Positions 35,673-44,556 of a DNA stretch of 64,000 nt are shown here, piece by piece. A model generated the notes under the pieces. It was not told the origin of the DNA. It ran no database searches and worked only from the letters and a program-made list of their open reading frames with translations. This stretch comes from G965232465 sp965276005 (GTDB lineage Bacteria > Pseudomonadota > Alphaproteobacteria > JAQWUY01): assembly GCA_965276005.1 (NCBI GenBank), contig OZ254962.1, forward strand, positions 1,922,001 to 1,986,000, written 5' to 3'. The position numbers were made by a program, and so were the translations under genes. Numbering within the stretch: the stretch's first letter is position 1; each line of letters begins with the position of its first letter.

Positions 35673-37445
35673 TTAAATCCATTCTGCCCAACGGTTGCTT
35701 TTTTTCGTCCCTTTGTGGTTTATCAATTCGCCTTTTGCTTCCCTTTCCCTTAAAACCAGCTGCATACTGTCTTCTAAGGTATTTCGCATGATACTGCGGC
35801 GGGCTTGGGCGTTGGTTTTGGGTCCCCATTCACCGTCTTCTTTTAATGTTGGCTCATAGGGTTTGCGTTGGGCGTTTAGGTTCTTTTGTACGGTTTGCAC
35901 CGCTTTTTTATGACCGTACTTTTGGGCTGCCCCTGCCAACCCCAAGCCTAAACCTGATAACCCGTATTCAAGGGGGATGTTGTCCAAAGTTGCCTTTGGC
36001 TTGGGTTTTGGCTTATAGGGTGCTATCGGTAGCATTTTGCCTGTTACATCATATGTAACCGGTTTATGTTGATACGCATCGGCAAAATACTTTTGTGCCA
36101 TAGTTATCAACATTTGGTTGTTAGGACTGCGGGTATTTGCATAATCCGATGGCAGCATCAGATTATTTTTAACCATTTCATCGTCTGCGGTTTTGTTGAT
36201 AACATGTTCAATAGTATCATCCATTTTCGATACGGGTGTCTTAAACAGTTTTGTTGCAATGTCTTGCAATGGGTTGTCTTTGCTTATATTTTCATTAGCC
36301 GTATCAGATATGACATCTTTCATTTGAAGTGTACCAGTATCTGTATTGGTGCCATCGAGATTTTTTATTTTTTCATTTTGCGGCGGATGTTTTGTGCGTT
36401 CTGTGTTTTCTGTGTTGGATATATTTTTTTGTTTGAACAGCGATGCATATATTTTTTGTGCCATTTCCGTTAATAAATACCGTGCGTTTTTGTCTATCCC
36501 TTGCGTTTCGAGTATGCTATCGATACTCTTTTCGATAGATGCCTGTTGCTGTTGTTTGTGTTCGACAGTTTCATTGTCGGGATGTGTAGGAAAATCCGCA
36601 TCACTTTCTTCTATCGGCTGATCCATATTTTCGTTGTGTCCGCCCATATCGTCGGCAATGAAAGACTCTTGTTGTGGTTTTGTACTTTGTTTTTCTTCAT
36701 CCACTTTTGGTGAATCTTGCAAAGCTTGATGCTGTTCCGCTTTTTTCCTTATTCCTTGAATAAATTGTTTCGATTCTTCACTACCTTTAGGGATTTTACC
36801 ATTGTTTTTCTGCGCATCATCGCCAATTTTGTCATAGTGTTGCGAATCAAATTTGTCAAGAGGTGTAACCAGTAAATATACATTTTGGGCAGTGCGTTTT
36901 TTCATAACATCGTTACCCAAATGCACAGCTATTTCTTTTAACAACGCATCTACTGGTTCCCCCTTCGACATAGCTTTACTTAAATTGGGGTAAAATTCAG
37001 CCTGATAATTTAAGTTTACCAAAACAGCTTTATAGTTGTCAGGCAATTTTTCCCAATTATTTTCTCCAGTTAATAAATCATACTTTTTTTTAACTGCTTT
37101 ATACTTTTCAGCATAAACACGATCACCCAGCTCCTCTAAAATATCTTTTTCTATTTTTACACCCCGTGGAAATATTTTCTCAATTTGACCATTGGAATAT
37201 ACATTTTTACCATCTTTTTTACTCAATTGTTCCCCACTTTCTGGCAAAACTTTGGGGGCATTATCTTTTGAATTTTTGTTCCATATCTCAATGAGAATTG
37301 GCAGATGATGTGCTAAATTGATACCGTACCCAACGCTAATTGTGTTCGCATCTTTGTATGGATCCTGTCTAAATTTTTCGGCTGCATGCACCGTTTGTTT
37401 AATTTTTTCATAAGCATCTATATTTTTTTTATTGGAATCTGACAT
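35673..37445 (-). CDS. large protein with N-terminal lysozyme-like (GH24) domain and C-terminal peptidoglycan-binding-like segment
   Basis: A 590-residue protein with no signal peptide. The first 230 residues resemble T4-type lysozyme: AAEKFRQDPYKDANTISVGYGINL holds Glu 23 and Asp 32 at the expected nine-residue spacing, with Ser 37 for the usual Thr. A long, Gln/Asp/Lys-rich, low-complexity middle (about 230-430) follows. The C-terminus has AVQTVQKNLNA and EDGEWGPKTNAQARR, the pattern of phage-type peptidoglycan-binding domains. It looks like a phage or effector-type muralytic protein. No other phage gene is near. Secretion would need another route. The catalytic activity is not certain because of the Ser for Thr change. 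Confidence 0.6.
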   Translation of the reverse strand: MSDSNKKNIDAYEKIKQTVHAAEKFRQDPYKDANTISVGYGINLAHHLPILIEIWNKNSKDNAPKVLPESGEQLSKKDGKNVYSNGQIEKIFPRGVKIEKDILEELGDRVYAEKYKAVKKKYDLLTGENNWEKLPDNYKAVLVNLNYQAEFYPNLSKAMSKGEPVDALLKEIAVHLGNDVMKKRTAQNVYLLVTPLDKFDSQHYDKIGDDAQKNNGKIPKGSEESKQFIQGIRKKAEQHQALQDSPKVDEEKQSTKPQQESFIADDMGGHNENMDQPIEESDADFPTHPDNETVEHKQQQQASIEKSIDSILETQGIDKNARYLLTEMAQKIYASLFKQKNISNTENTERTKHPPQNEKIKNLDGTNTDTGTLQMKDVISDTANENISKDNPLQDIATKLFKTPVSKMDDTIEHVINKTADDEMVKNNLMLPSDYANTRSPNNQMLITMAQKYFADAYQHKPVTYDVTGKMLPIAPYKPKPKPKATLDNIPLEYGLSGLGLGLAGAAQKYGHKKAVQTVQKNLNAQRKPYEPTLKEDGEWGPKTNAQARRSIMRNTLEDSMQLVLREREAKGELINHKGTKKSNRWAEWI

Positions 37446-37534
37446 GTTGTATTCTCCTATAATTTAAGTTAGTATTCAATAATAATCTTTTTATGTACTC
37501 TATTTATTCTTTTTTGTCAACTTTTAATTTTGTG

Positions 37535-37562
37535 TTGTGATATATTTTTTATGTGGTATATT
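37535..37562 (+). promoter_or_regulatory. promoter of secreted protein copy 1
   Basis: TTGTGA (37535-37540) and TATATT (37557-37562) with a 16-base spacer. The same two boxes are kept in copy 2. Confidence 0.45.
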
Positions 37563-37602
37563 ACACAATGTGCGTATTTACCGGCTTTGTGAGGATGTAT
37601 AA

Positions 37603-38370
37603 ATGTTTAAATTTCGCTTGTTTCTACTGTGTTGTTGTGTGATTTTACCATTTTGGGCGTATGGTAACGATCCAGTTATTCAAGAAGATGGATTTTTTAA
37701 TATCCCTTCATCCGAAGGGTTTGCCAATTACATCTTTCAAACATACACCCACGAGTGTAGTCCAGATAATAATATTTTTTTGGTCAAAGGATACGATTTA
37801 AATTTTAAGCTAGATTGGTATGGTAGAAAACAAAAACTTATTACACCACAAAATAAAATGGTGTGGAATGTACATGTTATTTCTGACAACGCATTTGTGG
37901 TGGTTAATGGAAAAAGAACATATCCAAAAATGCCCTCTTTTGAGTGTACATTAGCAGGCAATACCATTAAAATACAATATGTATATGGGGCAGGATCTTC
38001 GGAAAAAGATATGTATATTGCTTATGGCGATACTTATCCAAAACCCTCTGAGATAACAGAGGATGATGTGTATGTTAGTAAAATTTTTGCAATTTTTGTA
38101 AACGATAAACAAATCACCCAATATTGGTCTGTCGATATGGATCGTTATGGCTCATTTCATAAATTCACATATCAATTTGATGAACAAAAAAAACAATACT
38201 ATATACATATTTTAACGGGAGACTATCCTATTAATGGTCATTATCCTAAAGATACAAAACCCACGCCATATGCCTACAGCCACGGCAACACAGTTCAATA
38301 CGAATTTGCAAATAAAGGTATGTCCAAAATGTACACCATAAAAATTTACGACAATATAAAACAAAATTGA
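37603..38370 (+). CDS. secreted protein of unknown function, copy 1
   Basis: A 255-residue protein with a signal peptide (FRLFLLCCCVILPFWAYG) and a mature part rich in beta-forming and aromatic residues. The paired cysteines (in THECSPD and SFECTLAG) could form a disulfide in the periplasm. No known domain is recognised. It is 97 percent identical to the gene at 38578-39345: I count seven amino-acid and three silent differences. The start follows TGAGGATGTATAA. Confidence 0.7.
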   Translation: MFKFRLFLLCCCVILPFWAYGNDPVIQEDGFFNIPSSEGFANYIFQTYTHECSPDNNIFLVKGYDLNFKLDWYGRKQKLITPQNKMVWNVHVISDNAFVVVNGKRTYPKMPSFECTLAGNTIKIQYVYGAGSSEKDMYIAYGDTYPKPSEITEDDVYVSKIFAIFVNDKQITQYWSVDMDRYGSFHKFTYQFDEQKKQYYIHILTGDYPINGHYPKDTKPTPYAYSHGNTVQYEFANKGMSKMYTIKIYDNIKQN

Positions 38371-38509
38371 CATTTTTTGCGTTTAAAGAACATAGCACCC
38401 CCATTACCCAATCTATTTTTTGCTTGCAGGTTTTGGCGTTAAGTTAATGTTGAATTAAAGTCTTCACAGGTGTACTACTTGTTCTTTTTTGTAAAGTTTT
38501 AATTTTGTG

Positions 38510-38537
38510 TTGTGATATATTTTTTATATGGTATATT
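38510..38537 (+). promoter_or_regulatory. promoter of secreted protein copy 2
   Basis: TTGTGA (38510-38515) and TATATT (38532-38537), spacer 16, as in copy 1. Confidence 0.45.
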
Positions 38538-38577
38538 GCACAATGTGCGTATTTACCGGCTTTGTGAGGATGTATAA

Positions 38578-39345
38578 ATGTATAAATTTCGCTTGTTTCT
38601 ACTGTGTTGTTGTGTGATTTTACCATTTTGGGCGTATGGTAACGATCCAGTTATTCAAGAAGATGGATTTTTTAATATCCCTTCATCCGAAGGGTTTGCC
38701 AATTACATCTCTCAAACATACACCCACGAGTGTAGCCCAGATAATAATATTTTTTTGGTCAAAGGATACGATTTAAATTTTAAGCTAGATTGGTATGGTA
38801 GAAAACAAAAACTTATTACACCACAAAATAAAATGGTGTGGAATGTACATGTTATTTCTGAAAACGCATATGTGGTGGTTAATGGAAAAAGAACATATCC
38901 AAAAATGCCCTCTTTTGAGTGTACATTAGCAGGCAATACCATTAAAATACAATATGTATATGGGGCAGGATCTTCGGAAAAAGATATGTATATTGCTTAT
39001 GGCGATACTTATCCAAAACCCTCTGATATGACAGAGGATGATGTGTATATTAGTAAAATTTTTGCGATTTTTGTAAACGATAAACAAATCACCCAATATT
39101 GGTCTGTCGATATGGATCGTTATGGCTCATTTCATAAATTCACATATCAATTTGATGAACAAAAAAAACAATACTATATACATATTTTAACGGGAGACTA
39201 TCCTATTAATGGTCATTATCCTAAAGATACAAAACCCACGCCATATGCCTACAGCCACGGCAACACAGTTCAATACGAATTTGCAAATAAAGGTATGTCC
39301 AAAATGTACACCATAAAAATTTATGACAATATAAAACAAAATTGA
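38578..39345 (+). CDS. secreted protein of unknown function, copy 2
   Basis: A 255-residue paralogue of the gene at 37603-38370 with the same signal peptide and cysteines. Replacements include Phe2Tyr, a Phe to Ser in NYISQTY, Asp to Glu and Phe to Tyr in SENAYVVV, and Glu-Ile to Asp-Met in PSDMTEDD. The replacements are mostly conservative. Seven changes against three silent ones is close to what neutral drift would give. Confidence 0.7.
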   Translation: MYKFRLFLLCCCVILPFWAYGNDPVIQEDGFFNIPSSEGFANYISQTYTHECSPDNNIFLVKGYDLNFKLDWYGRKQKLITPQNKMVWNVHVISENAYVVVNGKRTYPKMPSFECTLAGNTIKIQYVYGAGSSEKDMYIAYGDTYPKPSDMTEDDVYISKIFAIFVNDKQITQYWSVDMDRYGSFHKFTYQFDEQKKQYYIHILTGDYPINGHYPKDTKPTPYAYSHGNTVQYEFANKGMSKMYTIKIYDNIKQN

Positions 39346-39386
39346 CATTTTTTGCGTTTAAAGAACATAGTTTCCGATCACCTATT

Positions 39387-39899
39387 TTATCGATTTTGGT
39401 TGGCAGATTTCGGCTGTGCCGCCTTTGTATCGGAGGGTGCAGATGTGTTTGGGCGGATGACTTTTATCCGTTTCTTGGGCTTTTGCTGTGTTGTTACCCG
39501 TTGTGTCGCCATTATTCTTGGGACGACTTTTATCCGTTTTTTAGGCTTTTGCTGTGTTTTTACATTTTCTACAGGATTAAATGCCGCCTTATCATATTCA
39601 AGGTTGGTCAGCTGTGAAAACAAATCGTCTTTTTCGTTGGCACCTTCGATAGCGTCTATGGTGGGTATATTTTCGGTTTTTTTGCGAACAACCCGAATCC
39701 TACTGTTGCCAGATTTTATCGCCGGCTTTGCCGCCACCGCAGACTTAGGGGGGGATGTAGGTATGCTGTCGACCTGCACTACAGGGCATATGTTCAGCAA
39801 TTTTTGAAAAAAATTACAACGCACCTGCTCGGCATACACCGCCTGTGGCATCCCTAGTACAGCCCCCCCTAATATAACCGCATATATATGTATATTCAC
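39387..39899 (-). CDS. small basic secreted protein with internal repeat
   Basis: A 170-residue protein. It has a signal peptide (MNIHIYAVILGGAVLGMPQAVYA) and then a proline- and lysine-rich, probably unfolded chain. TQQKPKKRIKV occurs twice, 22 residues apart, and RIRVVRKKTEN is a third weaker form. Two cysteines follow the signal peptide. No domain is recognised. It ends the accessory island before rho and is 11 bases downstream of it, possibly on the same transcript. Confidence 0.55.
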   Translation of the reverse strand: MNIHIYAVILGGAVLGMPQAVYAEQVRCNFFQKLLNICPVVQVDSIPTSPPKSAVAAKPAIKSGNSRIRVVRKKTENIPTIDAIEGANEKDDLFSQLTNLEYDKAAFNPVENVKTQQKPKKRIKVVPRIMATQRVTTQQKPKKRIKVIRPNTSAPSDTKAAQPKSANQNR

Positions 39900-39910
39900 C
39901 TGCGTATCGT

Positions 39911-41173
39911 TTAATTTTTACCCATACTGTCGAAGAAGTCCGCATTGCTCTTGGTAAACTTCAATTTATCCAAAATAAATTCTAAGGCATCCCCCGCTGT
40001 ATTGGGTAAAATTCTCCGTAGTACCCACATTTTAGAAATATGTTCCTTCGACACCAGCAATTCTTCTTTGCGGGTGCCGGATTTTTCGATGTCGATAGCA
40101 GGAAATATGCGTTTATCAGCAATTTTGCGATCCAACACCAATTCGGAATTCCCCGTACCTTTAAACTCTTCGAAGATAACTTCATCCATGCGCGATCCGG
40201 TTTCAATAAGAGCGGTGGAAATAATAGTCAAAGACCCCCCCTCTTCGATGTTTCGTGCCGCCCCGAAGAATCGTTTTGGGCGTTGCAGTGCAAAAGCATC
40301 GACACCACCGGTCAAGACTTTACCAGAACTGGGGATAACCGTGTTATACGCCCGCCCTAAACGAGTGACAGAATCCAATAAAATCACCACATCTCGTTTT
40401 AATTCGACCAACCTTTTGGCTTTTTGCAACACCATTTCAGACACCTGTACATGGCGAGAGGCGGGTTCATCAAATGTAGACGCAAACACTTCGCCTTTTA
40501 CCGACCGCTGCATATCGGTAACTTCCTCCGGGCGCTCATCGATAAGCAATACCATCAGGTGTACTTCTGGGTGATTCGCCGTGATGGCATGGGCGATATT
40601 TTGCATAACCATAGTTTTACCCGTACGAGGCGGGGCAACAATCAACGACCGCTGTCCCTTGCCAATTGGTGCCACCAACTCGATAACCCGAGTGGTCATA
40701 TCTGGTTTTTTGCTGGTTTTTTGCTCGATTTCTAAATTTAACTTTTCTGTGGGATACAGCGGTGTTAAATTGTCAAAATTGACCCGATGGCGAATGTCTT
40801 TAATATCGATGTAATTTAATTTGAGTGGGGTCTTTAAGCGAAAATACTTTTCCCCTTCCCGTGGGGCAGAAATTTCGCCCTCAATGGTATCGCCCGTACG
40901 AAAACCAAACTTTTTGATTTGCAACGGTGCCACATAAATATCGTCTGGTCCCACCAAGAAGTTGGCTTCGACAGATCGTAAAAATCCGAAACCATCTGAT
41001 AATATTTCTAGGGTGCCTTGACTGAACACAGGTTCATCCAAAGCACACCGCTTTTTGAGAATAGCATAAATCTGCTCTTCTCGGTTTAAACTAGACACAT
41101 CTTCGATATCCATTTCCGAACACATGGTTATAAGATCCGAAGCTGATAATTGTTTTAAGTCTTTAATATGCAT
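39911..41173 (-). CDS. rho: transcription termination factor Rho
   Basis: A 420-residue hexameric RNA helicase. The N-terminal LKQLSASDLITMCSEMDIED domain, the RNA-binding GFGFLRS, Walker A APPRTGKT within KGQRSLIVAPPRTGKTM, LLIDERPEEVTDM and the R-loop LDSVTRLGRAYN are complete. It terminates untranslated transcripts. In alphaproteobacteria it typically lies near hemE and the origin, as here. Confidence 0.97.
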   Translation of the reverse strand: MHIKDLKQLSASDLITMCSEMDIEDVSSLNREEQIYAILKKRCALDEPVFSQGTLEILSDGFGFLRSVEANFLVGPDDIYVAPLQIKKFGFRTGDTIEGEISAPREGEKYFRLKTPLKLNYIDIKDIRHRVNFDNLTPLYPTEKLNLEIEQKTSKKPDMTTRVIELVAPIGKGQRSLIVAPPRTGKTMVMQNIAHAITANHPEVHLMVLLIDERPEEVTDMQRSVKGEVFASTFDEPASRHVQVSEMVLQKAKRLVELKRDVVILLDSVTRLGRAYNTVIPSSGKVLTGGVDAFALQRPKRFFGAARNIEEGGSLTIISTALIETGSRMDEVIFEEFKGTGNSELVLDRKIADKRIFPAIDIEKSGTRKEELLVSKEHISKMWVLRRILPNTAGDALEFILDKLKFTKSNADFFDSMGKN

Positions 41174-41351
41174 AATGTAATGTACTTTCCATAAATAATG
41201 ATATGAGTTTAGAATTTTCCAATAATAATAAATTTTTTTAAAATGAGAATATATGTAAAAATAAAGATTGTTACATAGCCACTTCTGTTTTTGAAGTTGC
41301 GATTTTCTAGTGTATAGAAAATTTTTCTGTTGTCAAACACTTTTTTTACTA
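41174..41351 (-). promoter_or_regulatory. leader region of rho with two inverted repeats
   Basis: This 178-base gap contains ATTTTCTA/TAGAAAAT (41302-41309 and 41315-41322) and ACTTC/GAAGT (41281-41285 and 41293-41297). No gene is seen. rho leaders often carry autoregulatory elements, but no specific structure is recognised. Confidence 0.3.
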
Positions 41352-41789
41352 TCAAGTAAATTTTATTACAACACTAGCCACAATACCAATAAAAACAACG
41401 GTTGGTACTTCATTTAAAAAACGATAAAATATGTGGCTGTGCCTATTGGTATCGTGTGCAAATCGCCGTCTGTACACATTGAGTCGCATGTGATACCAAA
41501 CCAATACAGCAACAAATACAAGTTTTACCACCCCCCACAGCTGTACTTCAGGCAGTTCGTTTTGTAGAAATTTTATCCATAACATACAAATACCGCTTAA
41601 TATGGCGGCAATCATCGCTGGGTACATGATATAAAAGTACAATTTGTACTCCATAATACGAAAAGTTTTATCCATTTGCGATTCGTATGGTGCCGTACAG
41701 TGGTATACAAACAAGCGGGGCAGATAAAATAACCCCGCCATCCAGCTGGTAAATGCGACAATATGTAATATTTTAAAAAATGCGTACAT
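41352..41789 (-). CDS. hemJ: protoporphyrinogen IX oxidase HemJ
   Basis: A 145-residue protein with four membrane spans and the HemJ signatures KILHIVAFTSWMAGLFYLPRLFVYH and EYKLYFYIMYPAMIAAILSG. The conserved His 9 and a Lys after the second helix are the expected active or haem-binding residues. It oxidises protoporphyrinogen IX in the inner membrane. It lies five bases after hemE, supporting the role. Confidence 0.9.
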   Translation of the reverse strand: MYAFFKILHIVAFTSWMAGLFYLPRLFVYHCTAPYESQMDKTFRIMEYKLYFYIMYPAMIAAILSGICMLWIKFLQNELPEVQLWGVVKLVFVAVLVWYHMRLNVYRRRFAHDTNRHSHIFYRFLNEVPTVVFIGIVASVVIKFT

Positions 41790-41794
41790 GCTGT

Positions 41795-42826
41795 TTACCT
41801 GCCGTAGTTTTTGACCGCTGTAATCAATCTGTGTACATGGTCGATGGGAGTGTGTTTATCTATTCCATGACTCAAATTAAAAATATGTGGGCGATTGTTT
41901 AAAGTTTCACAAATATCAAATACATGTTGTTCTAAGTGTTTTCCCGATTTTAAAATGTCGGGGGACAAACATCCTTGTACGGGGTAGGTTTTGGTACTGT
42001 TTTTAACCATATCTGTACAGGATAAATTGACAGCATCACAACCGGTTTTTTGCTGAAACACATCTATATCCATATGAATATTTTTTGGAAATACAATAAT
42101 GGGTGTGTTGGGTTTTACGGATTTTACTTTTTTGATAATTGTTGCAATGGGATAGACTGAAAACATGTCGATGTCGTCACCGTGCAACGCCCCCGCCCAA
42201 CTTTCAAACAGCTGAATGACTTCTGCCCCTGCAGATATTTGCTGGATGGTGTATTCGGCAATGGCTTCGATTAAAATGTCATAAAAAACCCGCCAAAAAT
42301 CGCCATATTTTTTGGCAAAATCGACACAGTGCTGCAAGTTTTGTTTGCCCCGTCCAAGTATCATGTATGTTGCCACCGTCCATGGACAACCAGAAAAACC
42401 AATTAAGGTGATTCGAGGCGGCAAGGCGGTTGTTAGCCTATCGAGAGTTTCATATAACGGATTGAGCCGGGTATGTATTGTCGGCAAATGGGAGTCTAGG
42501 GTAGATAAAAACTGCGTATTATCCTCTGGTATTTGCAATATGGGACCGATATTTTTTTGAAAATCGACTTGTTGTCCTAAGGCGTGGGGAATGACCAAAA
42601 TATCTGCAAAAAAGATACTGGCATCAAAATCAAAGCGACGAATCGGCTGTAAAGTTATTTCTGTTGCCAATTTCGGATTGTAACATACATCTAAAAACGA
42701 ATCGGTTGTATTACGGATGTGGTGGTATTCGGGCAAATATCTACCCGCCTGACGCATCAACCACAAAGGCACGGTATGTGACCGTTGTCCAGACAAGCAT
42801 TGTAAAACAGATTTTTGCAATTCCAT
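41795..42826 (-). CDS. hemE: uroporphyrinogen decarboxylase HemE
   Basis: About 343 residues. RQAGRYLPEYHHIR near the N-terminus and GFSGCPWTVATYMI are the two family signatures, and FDASIFFADILVIP completes the active site. It converts uroporphyrinogen III to coproporphyrinogen III. The start at 42826 (MELQKSVLQC) is chosen because upstream codons to 42916 encode an isoleucine-rich stretch that is really the AT-rich edge of the origin. AGGGAA lies just before it. Confidence 0.96.
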   Translation of the reverse strand: MELQKSVLQCLSGQRSHTVPLWLMRQAGRYLPEYHHIRNTTDSFLDVCYNPKLATEITLQPIRRFDFDASIFFADILVIPHALGQQVDFQKNIGPILQIPEDNTQFLSTLDSHLPTIHTRLNPLYETLDRLTTALPPRITLIGFSGCPWTVATYMILGRGKQNLQHCVDFAKKYGDFWRVFYDILIEAIAEYTIQQISAGAEVIQLFESWAGALHGDDIDMFSVYPIATIIKKVKSVKPNTPIIVFPKNIHMDIDVFQQKTGCDAVNLSCTDMVKNSTKTYPVQGCLSPDILKSGKHLEQHVFDICETLNNRPHIFNLSHGIDKHTPIDHVHRLITAVKNYGR

Positions 42827-42837
42827 ATTCCCTATTA

Positions 42838-43120
42838 TCATTATTATTAATAATATGATATAATAAATAGTAATAATAATAAACGGCTGTATAAAGTGTG
42901 TAACCGTATTATACAAATATATACTAAGTTATGCACAGAATTATACACCACTTGCGTTGCAGAATATATACCTTATTCATAAAAAGTGTAAAATTGTGTA
43001 AAATTTTATACACATGTGGATAACATATTGTATAATGTGCTCTGCTTATGTGTATAACAGTTGTTAACAAAATGATGAACAAACTTACCCACAGGTTTAA
43101 ACAGTTTTTATACACTCTAG
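42838..43120. other. oriC: candidate chromosomal replication origin (oriC)
   Basis: The gap between hemE and maf is very AT-rich and holds four exact DnaA boxes of the form TTATNCACA: 42929-42937 (plus), 43006-43014 (plus), 43015-43023 (minus, TTATCCACA) and 43049-43057 (minus). Near matches are at 42941-42949, 43085-43093 and 43108-43116. A run of TAATAATAATAA-like bases at 42838-42890 would serve as the unwinding region. In Caulobacter the origin also adjoins hemE. Genes on each side point mostly away from it. Confidence 0.85.
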
Positions 43121-43159
43121 AAAAATTTTATATACTGTAAAAAAAACACAGGAAAAAAT

Positions 43160-43750
43160 ATGACACCACAAATAATTCTTGCCAGCACTTCTAAAAGTCG
43201 ACAAGCGGTTTTGAAAAATGCAGGGATTGCCGTTGATATGACAATAAATGCAGGTGTAAACGAACATATTCTAAAAGATAAAATAGAGTGTGCTTATATG
43301 TTGGCATTGTACTTGTCACGGCAAAAAGCGTTGGCTGTATCGGCAAAATACCCTGATGCGTATGTTATTGGCGGCGATCAAACTTTGGCTTTGGGGGATG
43401 TGATATATCATAAGCCTGCCAATACACAGGTGTTAAAGCAAAATTTACGGGATTTTTCTGGTAAAACCCATACCTTACATGCGGGTATAGCGGTGGCAAA
43501 AGGGGAAAAAATTGTTTTTGACGGGGTATGGCAAGCCCATATGCACATGCGGGTTTTATCTGAATCGTTTATCGATGGCTATGTGGCAATATGCGGGGAT
43601 AAGGTGTTGTCGTCTGTGGGCGGATACCATTTTGAACGGTTGGGGGTACAGTTATTTGATTCTGTTGATGGCGATATGTTTACCATAATGGGGCTGCCTT
43701 TGATGCCGCTGTGTACATTTTTGAGGGAACAAGGATGTCTAAAATCATAA
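43160..43750 (+). CDS. maf: Maf-like nucleotide pyrophosphatase
   Basis: A 196-residue protein. ILASTSKSRQAVLKNAGI stands for the usual LASxSPRRxxLL, and VIGGDQTLALGD and SVGGYHFERLGVQLFDSVDGD are further Maf motifs. Such proteins hydrolyse modified or non-canonical nucleoside triphosphates. It is the first gene to the right of the origin and overlaps aroE by 16 bases. ACAGGAAAAAAT precedes the ATG. Confidence 0.92.
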   Translation: MTPQIILASTSKSRQAVLKNAGIAVDMTINAGVNEHILKDKIECAYMLALYLSRQKALAVSAKYPDAYVIGGDQTLALGDVIYHKPANTQVLKQNLRDFSGKTHTLHAGIAVAKGEKIVFDGVWQAHMHMRVLSESFIDGYVAICGDKVLSSVGGYHFERLGVQLFDSVDGDMFTIMGLPLMPLCTFLREQGCLKS

Positions 43751-44556
43751 CAGCAGGGGTTATTGGCGATCCGATACAACACAGTTTATCGCCAAAAATA
43801 CATACATATTGGTTACAAAAACACCATATTCGAGGAGCGTACAATGCATATCATGTGGTTGCTGAAAATCTGTCTGAGTTTGTTGATTTTGCTGTGGAAA
43901 ACTTGGCAGGGTTTAACATTACTACGCCGCATAAACAGGCTATTTTACCCTATTGTGATGAGGTTTCATCGGTGGCAAAAACGGTGGCATCGGTAAATAC
44001 GGTACGAATCGATAGCGGTAAAATATTTGGTGATAATACGGATGTATATGGATTGCGGACATGCTTATTGCAAAATGCCACAGTGACCCATAAAAATACT
44101 GTCTGTATTATTGGGGCAGGTGGGGCGTGCCGATCGGCGATTCAAGCGTTTAAAGAGTTGCACTTTAAAACCATTATTATTGCCAATCGCACTGTTCATA
44201 AAGCGGAAAAATTGGCGATAGAATTTGCCGATGATACGGTAAAAATGGTGGCTATACCTTTGTCTGATATACATATGTATCTATCTGGAATAGATGTATT
44301 AGTAAATACTTCTATTGCTGGTATGAATGGCGAAAATCGCTTGTCTATCGATTTATCCGTTGCAGAATCGCACATGATAGTTTATGATATAGTCTATAAA
44401 CCCTTGATGACACCTTTGTTGGTGCAGGCGGAGGCATTGGGACTGAAAACAGTTACGGGAATCGACATGTTGTTGTATCAGGCACTGTTGGGATTTTCGT
44501 ATTGGTTTGGCACATACCCCAGTGTGGATAACACATTAAGAGAGATTGTATTATGA
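43735..44556 (+). CDS. aroE: shikimate dehydrogenase (NADP+) AroE
   Basis: A 273-residue enzyme. GDPIQHSLSPKIHTYWL binds shikimate, NITTPHKQAIL holds the catalytic lysine, and IGAGGACRSAIQA is the NADP-binding loop. It reduces 3-dehydroshikimate. The start at 43735 is chosen from AACAAGG in front and from the family N-terminus; the frame opens earlier inside maf. It overlaps coaE as ATGA. Confidence 0.95.
   Translation: MSKIITAGVIGDPIQHSLSPKIHTYWLQKHHIRGAYNAYHVVAENLSEFVDFAVENLAGFNITTPHKQAILPYCDEVSSVAKTVASVNTVRIDSGKIFGDNTDVYGLRTCLLQNATVTHKNTVCIIGAGGACRSAIQAFKELHFKTIIIANRTVHKAEKLAIEFADDTVKMVAIPLSDIHMYLSGIDVLVNTSIAGMNGENRLSIDLSVAESHMIVYDIVYKPLMTPLLVQAEALGLKTVTGIDMLLYQALLGFSYWFGTYPSVDNTLREIVL

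Larger units (their letters stand above)
37506..38395 (+). repeat. 890-base segmental duplication, copy 1
   Basis: This segment is repeated at 38481-39370 with a constant offset of 975 bases. Identity covers promoter, gene and about 25 bases past the stop. The 85 bases between the copies are unrelated. Confidence 0.9.
38481..39370 (+). repeat. 890-base segmental duplication, copy 2
   Basis: Second copy of 37506-38395, including promoter and gene. The match ends abruptly after AAAGAACATAG in both copies. Confidence 0.9.

Noticed and set aside
37506..39370. The duplicated secreted gene as an assembly artefact
   Set aside because: The copies differ at ten coding positions and have different flanks on both sides, so they are two real loci.
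35673..39899. A complete prophage
   Set aside because: Apart from the lysozyme-domain protein no integrase, capsid, portal or tail gene is present.
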